Source of the DNA: Idiomarina sp. X4
GTDB taxonomy: Bacteria > Pseudomonadota > Gammaproteobacteria > Enterobacterales > Alteromonadaceae
DNA: 64,000 bases
Assembly (NCBI RefSeq): GCF_002808045.1
Contig: NZ_CP025000.1
Span: 496,001 to 560,000, forward strand
Direction of reading: 5' to 3'
Part shown: piece after piece, positions 1 through 8,381 of the stretch
Position numbering within the stretch: the first letter of the stretch is position 1
Layout of the letters: every line of letters begins with the position of its first letter
Notes under the pieces: model-generated
Seen by the model: the letters and a program-made list of their open reading frames with translations, nothing else
Told to the model about the DNA's origin: nothing
The model's database searches: none
Position numbers and translations under genes: made by a program

Positions 1-2471
1 ACTCCCTCAATGTCGACAAAAGTCCAGCCATTAAGTCTTGCGTTTTCGCTTTTAATTGCCGGCGGTCCAAGTTCAACGTAGACATCAGCCACATCCGCCA
101 AACTAATACGCTGCCCGTTTGGCGTAACTAAAGGTAGCTTCTTTAATTCTTCCGGCGAATCACGGTAATCTTGAGGGTAGCGCAAGTTTATTGGGTAACG
201 TTCAAGCCCTTCAATGGTCTCTGAAACATTCATTCCACCAATAGCCGTGGCAACGACCTGCTGCACATCCTCAATGTTCAAGCCGTAACGTGCAGCCTGC
301 TCTCTTTCTATGTCAACTTTGACATAGCGTCCACCTGCCACTCGCTCTGAATAAACAGAAGCCGTACCATCGACATCATCAAGTATTGCTTCAAGCTGCT
401 GCCCTATCGTCTGAATTTCATTAAGATCGGCTCCGGCAACTTTTATACCTACCGGCGTTTTGATACCTGTCGATAGCATATCAATGCGAGTTTTAATGGG
501 GTAAACCCACGCATTGGTCAGCCCCGGAAACTTTACAAGCGCATCCAGTTCTTTTTTCAACTTCTCAGTGGTCATACCGTCTCTCCACTGATCTTTCGGT
601 TTCAGTTGAATAAAGGTTTCAATCATCGTTAGGGGTGCCGGATCAGTGGCGGTATCCGCTCGACCAATTTTGCCAAAAACCGTCTTCACTTCTGGTACTG
701 TTTTTATAAGCTTGTCGGTTTGCTGCAACAGCTCCCTTGCTTTACCAATTGATAATCCGGGATAGGTAGTGGGCATATACATCAAATCGCCCTCATCCAA
801 ATCTGGAATAAATTCACTACCAATTTTGTCAATCGGCCAGACACCAACGGCCAGGATAACAAGCGCTCCGACAACTGCTGTCTTGGGGTATTTCAAAATG
901 CCTTTTAAAAGCGGTTTATACCCGGCGATCAATAACCGGTTAAGCGGGTTTTTCCCCTCAGGTGTTACCTTTCCTCTGATAAAATATCCCATCAACACAG
1001 GGATAACGGTAACCGCTAAGGCTGCACTGGCTGCCATTGCGTAAGTTTTCGTGAAAGCAAGCGGAGAAAACATCCGCCCTTCCTGGGCTTCTAAGGTAAA
1101 TACCGGCATAAAGCTGACGGTAATAATGAGCAAGCTAAAGAAAAGAGCAGGGCCCACCTCTGAAGCAGAGGCGGCAACCACCCGCCAGCGGTTCTCTGCT
1201 GTCAGTGGCGTTTTTTCCATATGCTTATGCATATTTTCAATCATGACGATGGCACCATCGAGCATAGCGCCAATAGCTATTGCGATCCCTCCAAGTGACA
1301 TAATATTCGCGTTAATTCCTTGCCAATACATGACAATAAACGCGGTTAAAATACCCAAAGGCAAGCTGATAACGGCAACCAGCGAGGAGCGCACATGGAA
1401 GAGAAAGATGACACAGATAAACGCGACAATCGCGAGTTCTTCTATTAAACTTTTCCAGAGACTTTCCACAGCATCCGAGATAAGCCCCGAACGATCATAG
1501 ACAGTGACTATATCGACACCTTCTGGTAGCCCAGACTTTAATTCTTCCAACTTTTGTTTAACGCCATCAATCGTTTTTTGGGCATTTTCTCCGAAACGCA
1601 TTACCACAATACCACCCACGGCTTCTCCCTCACCGTTGAGTTCGGCGATACCGCGTCTCATTTGGGGGCCCACACCCACATCAGCAACGTCTTTAAGCAA
1701 TAATGGCGTGCCATTTTCATCAACGCCAAGCGGGATACTCTCTAAGTCTGACACACTATCAATATAGCCTGAGGCCCGGACCATATACTCAGCTTCCGCC
1801 ATTTCAACCACCGACGCCCCCACTTCCTGATTGCCTCGCTGGATAGCATTTTGTATGTGAGCAAGAGGAATATCGAATGCGCGCAGCTTCTCCGGATCCA
1901 CTTTCACCTGGTACTGCTTTACCATCCCGCCCAGGGCGGCAACTTCTGAAACCCCCTCGACCGTTTGCAGTTCATACTTTAAAAACCAATCCTGCATACT
2001 GCGTAACTCACTCAAATTGTGGTTACCCGTGCGATCAACCAAGGCATACAAATACACCCAACCAACCCCTGTTGCATCAGGGCCTAATTGCGGTCTTGCA
2101 TTAGAAGGCAGTGTCGGAGCAACCTGAGACAAATATTCCAGTACTCGCGAACGCGCCCAGTAAGCGTCTGTATCTTCGTCAAAAATGACATACACATAGG
2201 AGTCGCCGAAAAACGAATATCCACGAACGGTTTTAGCGCCGGGGACAGACAGCATAGCGGTTGTTAATGGATAGGTTACTTGATCTTCTACCACCTGCGG
2301 CGCTTGACCCGGATAGCTGGTTTTAATGATCACCTGGACATCCGACAAGTCCGGCAGTGCGTCTACGGGCGTATTCTTGACCGCAAAAGCACCAACACCC
2401 ACGAGGATTAATGTCGCCAAAAGAACGAAAAAACGGTTACTCACTGACCATCGAATGATTGACTTAATCAT
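1..2471 (-). CDS. cusA: CusA/CzcA-type heavy-metal efflux RND transporter (3' end beyond window)
   Basis: Inner-membrane proton-driven pump of a CusCBA tripartite system that probably exports Cu(I)/Ag(I) across the envelope. The reading frame is open from ATG at 2471 to the window edge, about 823 codons of the roughly 1,045 usual for the family, so the C-terminus is missing. It starts [10 protein letters not shown], then the first TM helix. The TM4 heavy-metal-RND signature [13 protein letters not shown] and the metal-binding-region stretch [17 protein letters not shown] closely resemble E. coli CusA as I remember it. An AGGAG ribosome site lies 8 bases before the ATG, and the start overlaps the cusB stop by 8 bases, so the two genes are translationally linked. 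Silver/copper specificity is inferred from the CusF domain on the neighbouring CusB. Confidence 0.93.
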   Translation of the reverse strand, partial: MIKSIIRWSVSNRFFVLLATLILVGVGAFAVKNTPVDALPDLSDVQVIIKTSYPGQAPQVVEDQVTYPLTTAMLSVPGAKTVRGYSFFGDSYVYVIFDEDTDAYWARSRVLEYLSQVAPTLPSNARPQLGPDATGVGWVYLYALVDRTGNHNLSELRSMQDWFLKYELQTVEGVSEVAALGGMVKQYQVKVDPEKLRAFDIPLAHIQNAIQRGNQEVGASVVEMAEAEYMVRASGYIDSVSDLESIPLGVDENGTPLLLKDVADVGVGPQMRRGIAELNGEGEAVGGIVVMRFGENAQKTIDGVKQKLEELKSGLPEGVDIVTVYDRSGLISDAVESLWKSLIEELAIVAFICVIFLFHVRSSLVAVISLPLGILTAFIVMYWQGINANIMSLGGIAIAIGAMLDGAIVMIENMHKHMEKTPLTAENRWRVVAASASEVGPALFFSLLIITVSFMPVFTLEAQEGRMFSPLAFTKTYAMAASAALAVTVIPVLMGYFIRGKVTPEGKNPLNRLLIAGYKPLLKGILKYPKTAVVGALVILAVGVWPIDKIGSEFIPDLDEGDLMYMPTTYPGLSIGKARELLQQTDKLIKTVPEVKTVFGKIGRADTATDPAPLTMIETFIQLKPKDQWRDGMTTEKLKKELDALVKFPGLTNAWVYPIKTRIDMLSTGIKTPVGIKVAGADLNEIQTIGQQLEAILDDVDGTASVYSERVAGGRYVKVDIEREQAARYGLNIEDVQQVVATAIGGMNVSETIEGLERYPINLRYPQDYRDSPEELKKLPLVTPNGQRISLADVADVYVELGPPAIKSENARLNGWTFVDIEG

Positions 2472-3990
2472 GGTTATGCTCCTGCTCTGTCACTTGTTTT
2501 TGCTCAGGAATATGAATCGATGTGAGCTGGTACTGTTGCTTCCCGACTTGCGTTATTTCCGCATGCAAGGATAACCCCGTGCTAAGTTGAGAAAGTTCAA
2601 CATCCGAAGCAACATCGAAATCCATCGTCATTGCAGGCCAGTCCCATTCAGAAATCTCACCGTGCTCCAGCGTAACCATCGAGTGCTGAGGCATAACATT
2701 TTTAACGGTTGCTTCAACCCAGACAGCTTGAGCTGCTGCGTCACTTGACATACTGCCATGGCTCTCGTTATCAACATGCGTGTCATGTTGCATGCGCTTA
2801 AAGTCAGAGGATTTACTGGACTCAGAATCAATCAAAAACTGAGCTGAAGTAACGATGTCATCACCTGCCATAAGACCCGATAAAATTTCAACTCGCGAGC
2901 TCCCTAACCGCCCAACGTCAACATTAACTGATTTAAATTTCCCATCACCCAGTGCCAGTACAACTCGGTTCGAATCACCCATTCGGATAAGCGCTTCTTT
3001 AGGGATGATTAAGTTTTTGTCGCCTAAACCAGCCTTAATGTTAAGATTCGCAAACATGCCCGGTTTTAAAAAACCATCCGGGTTGTCGAAGTGAATTCGA
3101 ACTTGTCCCGTCCGAGTTTTAGGGTTAAGTGACGGATAGACATAATCAACCTTTCCTTGCCACTCTTTACCTGGAGCATACTCAAGGTTCATTTGAACGT
3201 CATTGCCTACCTCAACCTGGTTCAATTGCCGCTCAAAGACTTCTGCAATAACCCAAATTTTATCCAGTTGAGCAATGGTCATTAAATTCATACTCGGCGT
3301 TACAAACGCACCTTCACGCACAGTCAGTCTATCCAATACCCCGGACTGCTTTGCTTTTACCGTGATTGTTTTCTGAATTTTACGAGTTTCTTTTAACTTC
3401 TTAATCTCAGATTCAGAGACTTGCAGAGCTCTTAAGCGTTCTTCAGCGGCATCAATTAGCACCTGATTACCTCTTTGCGAGGCCAATACAAGCTCCTCTT
3501 GCGCATTAACCATTTCAGGAGAGTAAATACTGTATAAAGGCTCGCCGGCTTTAACCGAGTTACCAACCGCTTTTACGAAAAGCTTCTCAATCCAGCCTTC
3601 AACACGGGGACTTACTGTCAGCACTCGGTTCTCATCAAACTGAACATAACCGACCGTTTCGATATCCAGGTTGAGTCTCGAAACGGTGACCGTTGCAGTT
3701 GTAACCCCAAGGTTATTAATAACGTCGGGATCAATTCTCACCGTACCAGGTGAACTCTCTTCTGCATCATCACCATAGTAAGGAATAAGGTCCATCCCCA
3801 TTGGAGACTTTCCTGGTTTGTCTCGACGATAATTGGGATCCATCGGAGCCACCCAATATAACGGCTCTTTTTCTGCATTGCCCGATGAACGCTCAGACAC
3901 TTCAGTCGATTGCATTACATAGCCAATAGCGCCAGCGCCAACTGCAAAGCCTACAGCTAAACTTATAAGAGATTTGGTGACTGTTTTCAT
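2464..3990 (-). CDS. cusB: CusB periplasmic adaptor with fused C-terminal CusF copper-chaperone domain
   Basis: Membrane-fusion protein linking the CusA pump to the CusC channel. The 508-residue protein starts [10 protein letters not shown] at ATG 3990, behind a perfect AGGAG; an in-frame upstream start at 4029 lies inside cusC and is less likely. Residues 1-25 are a membrane anchor/signal. Residues 43-72 are a heavy-metal-binding domain (YWVAPMDP...[11 protein letters not shown]). The alpha-hairpin, lipoyl and beta-barrel domains follow. Residues about 422-497 form a CusF domain in which all four E. coli CusF metal ligands are present: the His in LEHGE, then W, M and M in DWPAMTMDF. The tail is His-rich (EQEHNHD). 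In E. coli CusF is a separate protein; here it is fused to the adaptor. Confidence 0.94.
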   Translation of the reverse strand: MKTVTKSLISLAVGFAVGAGAIGYVMQSTEVSERSSGNAEKEPLYWVAPMDPNYRRDKPGKSPMGMDLIPYYGDDAEESSPGTVRIDPDVINNLGVTTATVTVSRLNLDIETVGYVQFDENRVLTVSPRVEGWIEKLFVKAVGNSVKAGEPLYSIYSPEMVNAQEELVLASQRGNQVLIDAAEERLRALQVSESEIKKLKETRKIQKTITVKAKQSGVLDRLTVREGAFVTPSMNLMTIAQLDKIWVIAEVFERQLNQVEVGNDVQMNLEYAPGKEWQGKVDYVYPSLNPKTRTGQVRIHFDNPDGFLKPGMFANLNIKAGLGDKNLIIPKEALIRMGDSNRVVLALGDGKFKSVNVDVGRLGSSRVEILSGLMAGDDIVTSAQFLIDSESSKSSDFKRMQHDTHVDNESHGSMSSDAAAQAVWVEATVKNVMPQHSMVTLEHGEISEWDWPAMTMDFDVASDVELSQLSTGLSLHAEITQVGKQQYQLTSIHIPEQKQVTEQEHNHD

Positions 3991-3991
3991 T

Positions 3992-5281
3992 TTACACTCC
4001 TGAAAGTAATAAGTAGTTTGCTTCGGCAATCAATTTTTGGCGGTTGATGGCGATTGCTAATGCATCAATTTTTGCGTTGACTTCCGCAATCTGTGACCGT
4101 ACCGCCTCGGCAAAGTCGCCATCATCATTGTTGTAGGCAGTCAATGCGGCTTCAGACTGGGCGGACATTTGTGGAAGTAGCTCTTCGTGATATAGGGCAG
4201 CACGTTCATTCAAACGGTTCAGTTGTAAAAACGTACTGCGTAAATTGGCTATTAACTGCCTGGCAACCAATAACTTCTCAGTTTTTTTTGCTTCCGTTTT
4301 AAACTTTGCTGAGCGTACCTGCTTATCCTGTTTGTTATCAGTAAATAAAGGGACATCGAACGTAACCCCGGCTGACAGCAAGTTGGCACGGTCATTGCCG
4401 CTTGGATCGTCGTTTCTATGGCCATATTTCAGATTGGCTGACCATTGCGGTTTATAACCTTGCTGAGCGAGCTCGACAGACGTCTCCGACGCCAAAATGT
4501 CTTGATCGGTCGCTTGCAAAACCGGGTGTTCTTTTATCAATTCGTACAAGGCTTGTTTCGGTATTGTCGAAGGTGATAGCAATGTCTTCTTCAGCGTAAG
4601 ACTCGGAAGGTCATCCGGTAACCTTGATTTCGCTATAACACCTATCCATTCCGACAATTCGCTTTGAAGTCGCTCCTCTTTTTGTCGCAGTGACGTCAAC
4701 CTATCATCCAGGCGTGTAAGCTCAAGTTGGGCTCTAATAACATCTTGCTGCCGTGCTTTTCCCTCGGTACTGGTATAACTCGCCTTAGCCGTCGACACTA
4801 ACTGTTCAAAAAGCGCTCTATCCGATTCAATCAAGCGAATACTTTGCTGAGAGAAAAAAACATCTAACCACAACTTCGTGACCGTTGTTTTGACCTTTGC
4901 AATACGATCCGCTCTCAAAAACGGTTGTTTTTGAGCTAATTGGTTTTTCTGCTTACGAGACAACGATAAAGTGTCTCCTCTGGGAAATGCTTGTGAAACA
5001 CCGACGACTAACTGGGTCATCCCTTCCTGTCTTGAACTAAAACTGTCAACAGGGAAACTGGCAGCCGTGAATGATATTTTAGGGTCAGGCAAACTGGAAG
5101 AGGCTATCGCTTCACTCGCGAATGCCTCTTGGGTTTGCTTACTTGCCGTTAACCAAGGATCTTCTTGTACAGCGATACTCACTGCTTCTTGCAAATTCAA
5201 AAGTGGCTCTTGTGCACTAACAACATTTGGCACTACTGCAGTCAGAACACCTAAATAAGCCATTCTTCTTAAAAGTTTCAT
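3992..5281 (-). CDS. cusC: CusC/TolC-family outer-membrane channel
   Basis: Outer-membrane efflux duct of the Cus-type system. The 429-residue protein begins MKLLRRMAYLGVLTAV with a Sec signal peptide ending near VVSAQ. The rest is rich in long amphipathic helices with Ala/Gln/Leu repeats typical of the TolC/OEP family (for example EAVSIAVQEDPWLTASKQ near the N-terminus). No lipobox Cys is present, unlike E. coli CusC, so it is not obviously a lipoprotein. It lies one base before cusB, and a GAGAG ribosome site precedes the ATG. The order C-B-A matches czcCBA and cus operons. Confidence 0.9.
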   Translation of the reverse strand: MKLLRRMAYLGVLTAVVPNVVSAQEPLLNLQEAVSIAVQEDPWLTASKQTQEAFASEAIASSSLPDPKISFTAASFPVDSFSSRQEGMTQLVVGVSQAFPRGDTLSLSRKQKNQLAQKQPFLRADRIAKVKTTVTKLWLDVFFSQQSIRLIESDRALFEQLVSTAKASYTSTEGKARQQDVIRAQLELTRLDDRLTSLRQKEERLQSELSEWIGVIAKSRLPDDLPSLTLKKTLLSPSTIPKQALYELIKEHPVLQATDQDILASETSVELAQQGYKPQWSANLKYGHRNDDPSGNDRANLLSAGVTFDVPLFTDNKQDKQVRSAKFKTEAKKTEKLLVARQLIANLRSTFLQLNRLNERAALYHEELLPQMSAQSEAALTAYNNDDGDFAEAVRSQIAEVNAKIDALAIAINRQKLIAEANYLLLSGV

Positions 5282-5450
5282 ATTGTTACTCTCAAAAACT
5301 GTGAATTTTTAGATTCAACACAGACCAAGCTATGAATCAGAGCGTAACGAGGACGACGATCGGCGTCGTAACAACAATGAGCGAACCAAAGCTTATAGCT
5401 GTGCTTTTACCTGAGCGATAGACGCGCCAGGATCGAGAAATCCCGTATTT

Positions 5451-5780
5451 TTAAGAGTGGATTGGGGGGCGGAAAAGCGAGAGTGAGTGTTTTTCTTTAA
5501 TATTCGTATCTAAGAATGAGGTTGCGTTAAAAAGCAGCTTATCAACAGGCGGAACCGTCGATTGCTCAGAATAAACGACAGTAATTGACGGACTGTAACA
5601 ATGTCGCATCATTGAATCAGAGCAACAATTATCGGTAAGAGAGTGCGACACTTCGCAATCAGCAAGATCACAAACCTGCTCAGTAGAATCGTGCATACAG
5701 GCCTCTTCCGTACTGATAGTTTGTGAAAATGACATTGTTGTTACTGCCAATAGCAATAGAGCAATGATTAAACGATACAT
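5451..5780 (-). CDS. Small exported Cys/His-rich protein at the head of the cus operon
   Basis: A 109-residue protein starting MYRLIIALLL with a signal peptide to about SFSQ. The mature part holds several Cys, including the block NCCSDSMMRHC, and ends LSLFRPPIHS. It is clearly related to the protein at 18542-18892: both share MSFSQT after the hydrophobic stretch, AC.HD, a CC-D-M-RHC block, a KH pair and a C-terminal LFRPPI. Each is the first gene of a copper operon. Position and Cys/His content recall CopL, the leader-gene product of Xanthomonas copLAB, but this family assignment is only a suggestion. The reading frame extends upstream to a TTG at 5843, but ATG 5780 fits the signal peptide better. 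No strong ribosome site is visible. Confidence 0.72.
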   Translation of the reverse strand: MYRLIIALLLLAVTTMSFSQTISTEEACMHDSTEQVCDLADCEVSHSLTDNCCSDSMMRHCYSPSITVVYSEQSTVPPVDKLLFNATSFLDTNIKEKHSLSLFRPPIHS

Positions 5781-5878
5781 GCGAAGTTCTGCTGTAAAAA
5801 CATGCTTGAAGTATATATCTTTTTGCTGATAAGGATCAATCAATTAAAAGAGGTACTCATTGCGAGGTAGTCAATCCA

Positions 5879-5907
5879 GGTGGCGATACGACTACTATAT
5901 CACCACC
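5879..5907. other. Imperfect inverted repeat between operons
   Basis: GGTGGCGATA at 5879-5888 and TATCACCACC at 5898-5907 pair with one wobble around a 9-base loop. It lies between the stop of the NqrF-like reductase gene (5941) and the start of the next same-strand gene (5780). It could be a terminator without a U-tract or an operator for the cus operon; the sequence does not decide. Confidence 0.35.
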
Positions 5908-5940
5908 CAGATTTACGACTAACTTAGGCGATTTTAAAGT

Positions 5941-7587
5941 CTAAATACCAAAGTCATCGAACTTTATGCGTTCTCGCGGAATACCAAAGTCAGCAAGAGA
6001 CTTTAACGTTGCTTCTAGCATCGGCGGAGGACCACACACGTAAATATCTAATGTTTCTTTGTTTTTGCCGGCCAACCACTTCATTGCGGTTTCGTGCACA
6101 AAGCCAGTTGGTCCAGTCCAGTCATCCGACTTGGCGCTCTCAGAAAGAACAGGTATATAAGTTAACCGCTCTTCTCTTTCAAACTCGTTTCTATAACAGA
6201 GTTCCTTTTCATATCGAGCACCGTAAAAGAATATGCAACGACGAGGAGAATCTGCTGCTAATTCACTTTGTATTAACGATCTTAACGGTGCAACACCTGC
6301 GCCGCCTCCAATAAAGACTTGCGTGTGACTATTTTGTTTCGTCAGCTGAAAGTCACCAAATGGTCCTACAGCATCGACACGCGCACCAGCCTCCAGATTA
6401 CATAGGTAGTTTGAGCCGATACCCGGGGGAATCCCTTCACTTGGCGATGGCAGCTGCCTTATGTTAAATACAAACTGAGTCGGGTGAGGCCGCGTAGCAA
6501 CCGAGTAATGCCGTGACAATATTTCGTTTATATGTGGAATACGGAACTGCATAAATTGCCCGGCTTCATAACTAACGGGATCTGAACTTACAAAAGTAAG
6601 CTCCATAATGGATGGAGTGAGTTGCCGCTTTGAATCAAGTGTTAAAGCAATATCATCGACTCCGGCATTATGCAGCTTAACGTCATAATTGGATGACGTT
6701 CTGTGTTGACAAGATAGGCGCGTTCCTGCTTCTAATTCGTTGGCGCTCAATAACGCTTTATCAGCTGCTTTCGGGCTGGGTATATTGCTGCCTTGCAGTG
6801 TCACTTTACATAACCCACAGGTACCGCCTCCGCCACAATTACTCGCAATTGGTTGCCCTTTCTGCTGAAAATATTCTAACCACGTTTTCTTACGTTTTGG
6901 ATTAAAGTCACCGTTAGTAATATTTCGGCCTAAGAGAATTAAACCGGATAATGAAAACCAAAGAGCGAATAATCCAGCACTCCATATCAATAGATGATTA
7001 AAACTTCGACCGCCCGTGTAATCCATAAAGTGCAGACGAAACGCCCAGTCAGCGATTGTCCATGGCGTATTACGATGTTCCACAACCCGGGATGACGCTT
7101 CATCGATATATATTCGGGTATTAAGATCATCCTCGATATCAATGCGGAATCCTGAGGCATTCCAGCCATTCACTTCATCGCTTCCCTTGACTCTTTCAAC
7201 CCTTTCAACCTGGCCCGGTCCATTGTAGCTATTCAGCGCTAGCTGAGTCGCCAAAGCTTGGTCCGTAGACCACCGTTCACCGGTATCTGCGTTGAAGTAA
7301 AGCAAACGTCCATCTGGCAGAGACACCTGATACTGACCTACCCCGGCAACACTGACCAGTTCAATGGAGTGAGCTAAGGGGAATCGTTGATGCATTTCAG
7401 TAACATCGATTTGAGGCGCTATTTTTTTAAGTGGGGGTTCAGAGTTTTTTGAGACCATATATTGGTGGCCTGACATTCCGTGATGTCCGGTTAAGCTAAA
7501 AAATAACCCACTCACTAGCCACAAAGCGACTTGAATCACTAAAACCAAACTCACCCAACGATGAAGCCATTGCATAAACCTTATCAT
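5941..7587 (-). CDS. PepSY-type membrane protein fused to an NqrF-like 2Fe-2S/FAD/NAD(P)H reductase
   Basis: A 548-residue fusion. The N-terminal ~215 residues are a PepSY-associated membrane unit: TM1 WLHRWVSLVLVIQVALW, a periplasmic PepSY-like part, then RLHFMDYTGG and a second TM near SAGLFALWFSLSGLILL. The cytoplasmic half resembles NqrF: ferredoxin cluster ligands in NCGGGGTCGLC and a later SCQHR, FAD-binding RHYSVAT, nucleotide-binding GGGAGVAPLRSLI and the terminal CGPPPM. It probably passes electrons from NAD(P)H through the membrane, perhaps via heme on the conserved His of HRW and LHFMDY (inference). The start overlaps the preceding gene's stop in ATGA. With the TonB receptor upstream it looks like a metal- or siderophore-reduction system; the substrate is unknown. 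Confidence 0.85.
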   Translation of the reverse strand: MIRFMQWLHRWVSLVLVIQVALWLVSGLFFSLTGHHGMSGHQYMVSKNSEPPLKKIAPQIDVTEMHQRFPLAHSIELVSVAGVGQYQVSLPDGRLLYFNADTGERWSTDQALATQLALNSYNGPGQVERVERVKGSDEVNGWNASGFRIDIEDDLNTRIYIDEASSRVVEHRNTPWTIADWAFRLHFMDYTGGRSFNHLLIWSAGLFALWFSLSGLILLGRNITNGDFNPKRKKTWLEYFQQKGQPIASNCGGGGTCGLCKVTLQGSNIPSPKAADKALLSANELEAGTRLSCQHRTSSNYDVKLHNAGVDDIALTLDSKRQLTPSIMELTFVSSDPVSYEAGQFMQFRIPHINEILSRHYSVATRPHPTQFVFNIRQLPSPSEGIPPGIGSNYLCNLEAGARVDAVGPFGDFQLTKQNSHTQVFIGGGAGVAPLRSLIQSELAADSPRRCIFFYGARYEKELCYRNEFEREERLTYIPVLSESAKSDDWTGPTGFVHETAMKWLAGKNKETLDIYVCGPPPMLEATLKSLADFGIPRERIKFDDFGI

Positions 7588-8315
7588 TGAGCACCCCCAG
7601 TCGATTTTCTCTTAAACGTAATCGTATAAAAAAGCAGGACAGTGCCCGTTATCATTAAAATAAACGTACCGATAATAAAGCCCTTTAACCACCAGGTCTC
7701 GATATCCACACGCTCGTCGTAGTCCATTATGTGTAACATCCAGGCGATATCAAACCCCCGCCAAAACGTATGTCGCTTTACCAAAAGCTCCCCGGTCGTT
7801 TCAGATAAATACAGACTGGTATTACCGAAATCGTCATAATTTACCTGCCAAATCGGTAACAAAGCACCACTCACTTCTGTTGGTGGGTTATCAGTCATGT
7901 AAACGACCGATTCAATAGCGTCGGGATCCTTCGTGTAATATTGATTCGCTAACTCTTTAATGTGTTGTTCGGTTATATCAATACGCTGCAGCGACTCCGC
8001 ATTAACTAAAAACGCTCCCTCGTTACTCTCTATTTTATACACCGGCTGTAACTTCTGATTCAGCCATACGCTTTTTAACGACGTTTTTCGTGTTTCTGGA
8101 TAGCGGCTCAACAGGTCATTTAAGCTTGATATTTCAACACCTTTCGGTATTGGCTGGCTTATATCCTGAACTAAGTGATCACCATGAATATAATCCAAAT
8201 CGAAGAACACCATGTAAGCGCCACTGATTGTCCAAATAACCATTTGCAGGCCAAAAATCAAAGATAGCCAACGATGCCAAACTCGCCAGCTACTGGAGCG
8301 TTTCTTTTGAGTCAT
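7584..8315 (-). CDS. PepSY-associated TM-helix membrane protein
   Basis: A 243-residue inner-membrane protein with TM1 at VWHRWLSLIFGLQMVIW, a periplasmic PepSY-like middle part, and a C-terminal TM at GFIIGTFILMITGTVLLF. It is homologous to the N-terminal half of the next protein: both have HRW-SL in TM1 and LH-MDY before the last helix, suggesting tandem duplication followed by capture of the reductase half. It is co-transcribed with the TonB receptor (66 bases downstream of its stop, past a terminator-like hairpin) and overlaps the fused reductase gene by 4 bases. PepSY-TM proteins often accompany iron or siderophore receptors, so a role in metal release or reduction is likely but not shown. 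Confidence 0.8.
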   Translation of the reverse strand: MTQKKRSSSWRVWHRWLSLIFGLQMVIWTISGAYMVFFDLDYIHGDHLVQDISQPIPKGVEISSLNDLLSRYPETRKTSLKSVWLNQKLQPVYKIESNEGAFLVNAESLQRIDITEQHIKELANQYYTKDPDAIESVVYMTDNPPTEVSGALLPIWQVNYDDFGNTSLYLSETTGELLVKRHTFWRGFDIAWMLHIMDYDERVDIETWWLKGFIIGTFILMITGTVLLFYTITFKRKSTGGAQ

Positions 8316-8334
8316 ACCCTACCTCAAATTTAAT

Positions 8335-8370
8335 AAAAAAAAGCTGCCGCTCCCAGGGAAAAGCGACAGC
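8335..8370 (-). terminator. Intrinsic terminator/attenuator after the TonB receptor gene
   Basis: Read on the minus strand, a 9-bp stem (8362-8370 with 8343-8351, one G-U pair) with a 10-base loop is followed by eight Us (8335-8342). It sits between the receptor gene and the PepSY genes on the same strand, so it may reduce expression of the two downstream membrane genes relative to the receptor. Confidence 0.75.
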
Positions 8371-8381
8371 CAGTCTAGTCT

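Noticed and set aside
769..2574. Several plus-strand open frames opposite cusA (75-149 codons)
   Set aside because: They are the antisense of a well-conserved RND gene, have no ribosome sites and no recognisable motifs.
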